The translations under genes were made by a program, and so were the position numbers. From G963691835 sp963691835 (GTDB lineage Bacteria > Pseudomonadota > Alphaproteobacteria > Thalassobaculales > Thalassobaculaceae), in contig OY829383.1 in assembly GCA_963691835.1 (NCBI GenBank), forward strand, positions 496,001 to 560,000: a DNA stretch of 64,000 nt. Reading direction: 5' to 3'. Positions within the stretch are counted from its first letter, which is position 1. Every line of letters begins with the position of its first letter. A model generated the notes under the pieces. The model did no database searches. It worked only from the letters and a program-made list of their open reading frames with translations, and was not told the origin of the DNA. Shown here one piece after another: positions 62,386 to 64,000 of this stretch.

Positions 62386-62907
62386 ATGACCGATCGTGAC
62401 GACATGGAAGCGCTTGCACGCCAATATCTGGATCTCTGGCAAGATCAGATGACGGCTCTTGCCGGCGATCGGGAGACGGCGGAGGCGTGGCAGCGTATGC
62501 TCGCACCCTGGGCGATGTTTGGGGCCGCACCATGGGGTCAGCAACCTCACCACGGATCAGGATCCCCGACGGAAGGTGGTTTCGCACCGGGATACGGGCC
62601 GGAAAGGCGCGGCGCAGAGGCCGGAAGAAGCGATGACGGAGATGACACCGGATCAGAACGCCGAGACCGGCCCACCGCAGCCGCCCGGAGGGCAACGGGG
62701 ACACACTCCATCGGGCCGCTTGGGACCGCGGCCGCTGCCGGTCTATCTGACAGCGGCGACGATGACGTGGCTCGGCTCCAGACTCGCATCCGGGAGCTCG
62801 AGTCCCGAATTGCCTCTCTCGAATCAGCCCTCGGCGGTCGTGGCGGAGACGGCGGCGAAGCTGGCGGAAATCCGCGGCGCGGCCGCAAGGATCGAGAGCA
62901 GGACTGA
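62386..62907 (+). CDS. PhaE-like PHA synthase subunit
   Basis: A 173-residue protein of the small PhaE-like type that precedes PhaC in Rhodospirillales. The N-terminus is helical (MTDRDDMEALARQYLDLWQ, then AEAWQRMLAPWAMF), the middle is Gly/Pro-rich, and residues 128-149 make a clear coiled coil (VARLQTRIRELESRIASLES), followed by a basic tail. Class III PHA synthases use a PhaE partner; this is a diverged, shorter version. Its last 275 bases overlap the start of phaC in another frame. ATG 62386 is chosen; 62404 is possible. Confidence 0.7.
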   Translation: MTDRDDMEALARQYLDLWQDQMTALAGDRETAEAWQRMLAPWAMFGAAPWGQQPHHGSGSPTEGGFAPGYGPERRGAEAGRSDDGDDTGSERRDRPTAAARRATGTHSIGPLGTAAAAGLSDSGDDDVARLQTRIRELESRIASLESALGGRGGDGGEAGGNPRRGRKDREQD

Positions 62908-63949
62908 AGGGCAGCATAGTTTCACGGATGCGGTGGACCGTGAGATCTCAGCCCGCTCCACGCAGTTGATCGGCGGCATTCTGGCGTATCGCCGGCATCC
63001 ATACCGGCGCCGTGGCTGTGAGTGGCCGATGTGCTGGTCTGAAGGGTCAACACGGCTTTTAGACGCGGCTCCCGGCGCCGATGGTTTGCCTGTTCTGGTC
63101 ATCCCATCCCTGATCAATCGCTGGTATGTGCTCGACATCGAGCCGGAGAAGAGCCTTATCGGGTATCTCAAAAGCCGCGGCCTTCGGCCTTTTGTCGTCG
63201 ATTGGGATGCCCCGGGCCAACTGGAACGGACGTTCACGCTGACCGACTATGTGGCCGGGCGCCTGGATGCGGTACTGGAAGCCGTCATCACCATCACCGG
63301 CCGAAAGCCCGGTCTACTCGGCTACTGCATGGGCGGCCTGCTGGCGCTAGCCCACGCGGACCGGCGTCAGTCCAGCATTCGGAGCCTGTCCCTGATGGCC
63401 ACACCTTGGGACTTCTCCGCCGACGCACCGGCCGCCGCCGTCGGACTTCCGGTCGCTGCCCCTTGGATTGAAGCCTCCATGGTCGCGACGGGCGCCCTCC
63501 CGACCGATATCGTCCAGTCCCTCTTCCACGCCCTTGACCCAATGCTGGTCATCAGGAAGTTCCTGAAGTTCGCGGATCTGGATCAGGGCGGGCGGGCGGC
63601 ACAGTCGTTCGTGGCCCTTGAAGACTGGCTGAACGATGGCGTGCCGCTGGCGGCACCGGTTGCTCGCGAGGCATTGTTTGGCTGGTACACCCGCAACACA
63701 CCGGCCGAGGGCGGCTGGCGGATCGCCGGCCGGACTGTCGATCCAGGGCGGGTTAACACCCCGAGCCTCGTCCTCATGCCCGCCCGGGACCGTATCGTTC
63801 CGCCAGCCTCCGCCGAAGCATTGGCAAAACGTCTCCCCAACGTCACCGAGGTCAGGACTCCTCTCGGGCACATCGGTATGGTAGCCAGCGCCAGCGCCCG
63901 GTCCCGGGCCTGGAACACCCTTGGCGACTGGTTGGTGGAGACGTCTTGA
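62633..63949 (+). CDS. phaC: PhaC-like polyhydroxyalkanoate synthase
   Basis: A 438-residue alpha/beta-hydrolase of the PHA synthase family. The lipase-like box is GYCMGGLLAL with the nucleophile Cys232 in place of Ser, and the Asp (PARDRIVPP) and His (LGHIGMV) of the triad are in place. LPVLVIPSLINRWYVLDIEP and FVVDWDAPG are typical of the class I/III fold. ATG 62633 is preceded by GGAAGAAGCG; the N-terminal YLTAATMTWLGSR is a family-like feature. The first 275 bases overlap the PhaE-like gene in another frame. The next gene starts at its last base. Confidence 0.85.
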   Translation: MTEMTPDQNAETGPPQPPGGQRGHTPSGRLGPRPLPVYLTAATMTWLGSRLASGSSSPELPLSNQPSAVVAETAAKLAEIRGAAARIESRTEGQHSFTDAVDREISARSTQLIGGILAYRRHPYRRRGCEWPMCWSEGSTRLLDAAPGADGLPVLVIPSLINRWYVLDIEPEKSLIGYLKSRGLRPFVVDWDAPGQLERTFTLTDYVAGRLDAVLEAVITITGRKPGLLGYCMGGLLALAHADRRQSSIRSLSLMATPWDFSADAPAAAVGLPVAAPWIEASMVATGALPTDIVQSLFHALDPMLVIRKFLKFADLDQGGRAAQSFVALEDWLNDGVPLAAPVAREALFGWYTRNTPAEGGWRIAGRTVDPGRVNTPSLVLMPARDRIVPPASAEALAKRLPNVTEVRTPLGHIGMVASASARSRAWNTLGDWLVETS

Positions 63950-64000
63950 TGGACGACTTGTTGAGCCGTGAAATCGAAACGGCGCGGGCGCGCTTTCAGA
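63949..64000 (+). CDS. Start of an unidentified gene, cut by the window edge
   Basis: ATG at 63949 overlaps the phaC stop by one base (TGATG), and the frame reads MDDLLSREIETARARFQ to the window end. The coupling suggests a gene co-transcribed with phaC. Too little is visible to identify it. Confidence 0.5.
   Translation, partial: MDDLLSREIETARARFQ

Noticed and set aside
1..64000. tRNA, rRNA, CRISPR arrays, insertion sequences, prophage or conjugative genes
   Set aside because: I looked for cloverleaf-like segments, regularly spaced repeats, transposase or integrase motifs and flanking direct repeats, and saw none.

Overview
The window is a GC-rich, gene-dense, single-copy chromosomal segment of an alphaproteobacterium, most likely of the Rhodospirillales. 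The signs are a divK-pleD pair, an HdaA-type DnaA regulator, an EipB (DUF1849) envelope protein, a one-helix aa3 oxidase subunit IV, an mdh-sucCD-sucAB-lpd operon, and PHA granule genes (phasin, PhaR, PhaC-like synthase). I see no tRNA, rRNA, insertion sequence, prophage or CRISPR array. The species cannot be named from this sequence.

Layout. 0-3.7 kb: PAS-domain protein, CsaA-like tRNA-binding protein, phasin, an acylphosphatase coupled to a HEPN-like protein, and an AEC transporter. 3.8-15 kb: pyrB, a dihydroorotase homologue lacking metal ligands, plsY, dprA (frame broken near its 3' end), topA, rnr, an S41 lipoprotein protease and rpmG. 15-23.6 kb: cell-cycle and c-di-GMP genes (pleD, divK, a soluble diguanylate cyclase) with a ROK kinase, dinB, eipB, a SPOR lipoprotein and rnd; a perfect CtrA-type box lies before rnd. 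23.6-33.4 kb: ppx-ppk, an atypical SDR, hdaA, an AI-2E transporter, a DUF2066 protein, then purM (apparently starting at ATA), purN and a 45-residue oxidase subunit. 33.5-43.2 kb: a minus-strand TCA-cycle operon in transcription order mdh, sucC, sucD, sucA, sucB, lpd, followed by a beta-carbonic anhydrase. 43.4-46.1 kb: two tandem paralogues of unknown function. 46.1-49.6 kb: zapE, an SDR, an exported protein and Fe/Mn superoxide dismutase. 49.7-55.3 kb: phosphodiesterase, LrgA/LrgB pair, PhyH dioxygenase, an AT-rich gap, a MarR regulator and an amidase. 55.3-58.9 kb: def-fmt-truA opposed by rmuC. 59-64 kb: an RTX matrixin protease, a DUF2333 protein, phaR, and divergently a PhaE-like gene and phaC that share about 275 bases in two frames.

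Much of this is housekeeping: pyrimidine and purine synthesis, phospholipid synthesis, topology and RNA decay, N-terminal formyl/deformyl processing, the TCA cycle and polyphosphate. The most unusual items are the purM start codon, the dprA frame break, the catalytically depleted PyrC homologue, the phaE/phaC dual-frame overlap and the uncharacterised tandem pair. TGC/GCA-rich palindromes lie upstream of the phasin gene and between phaR and phaE-phaC, at opposite ends of the window, suggesting a shared PhaR regulon.
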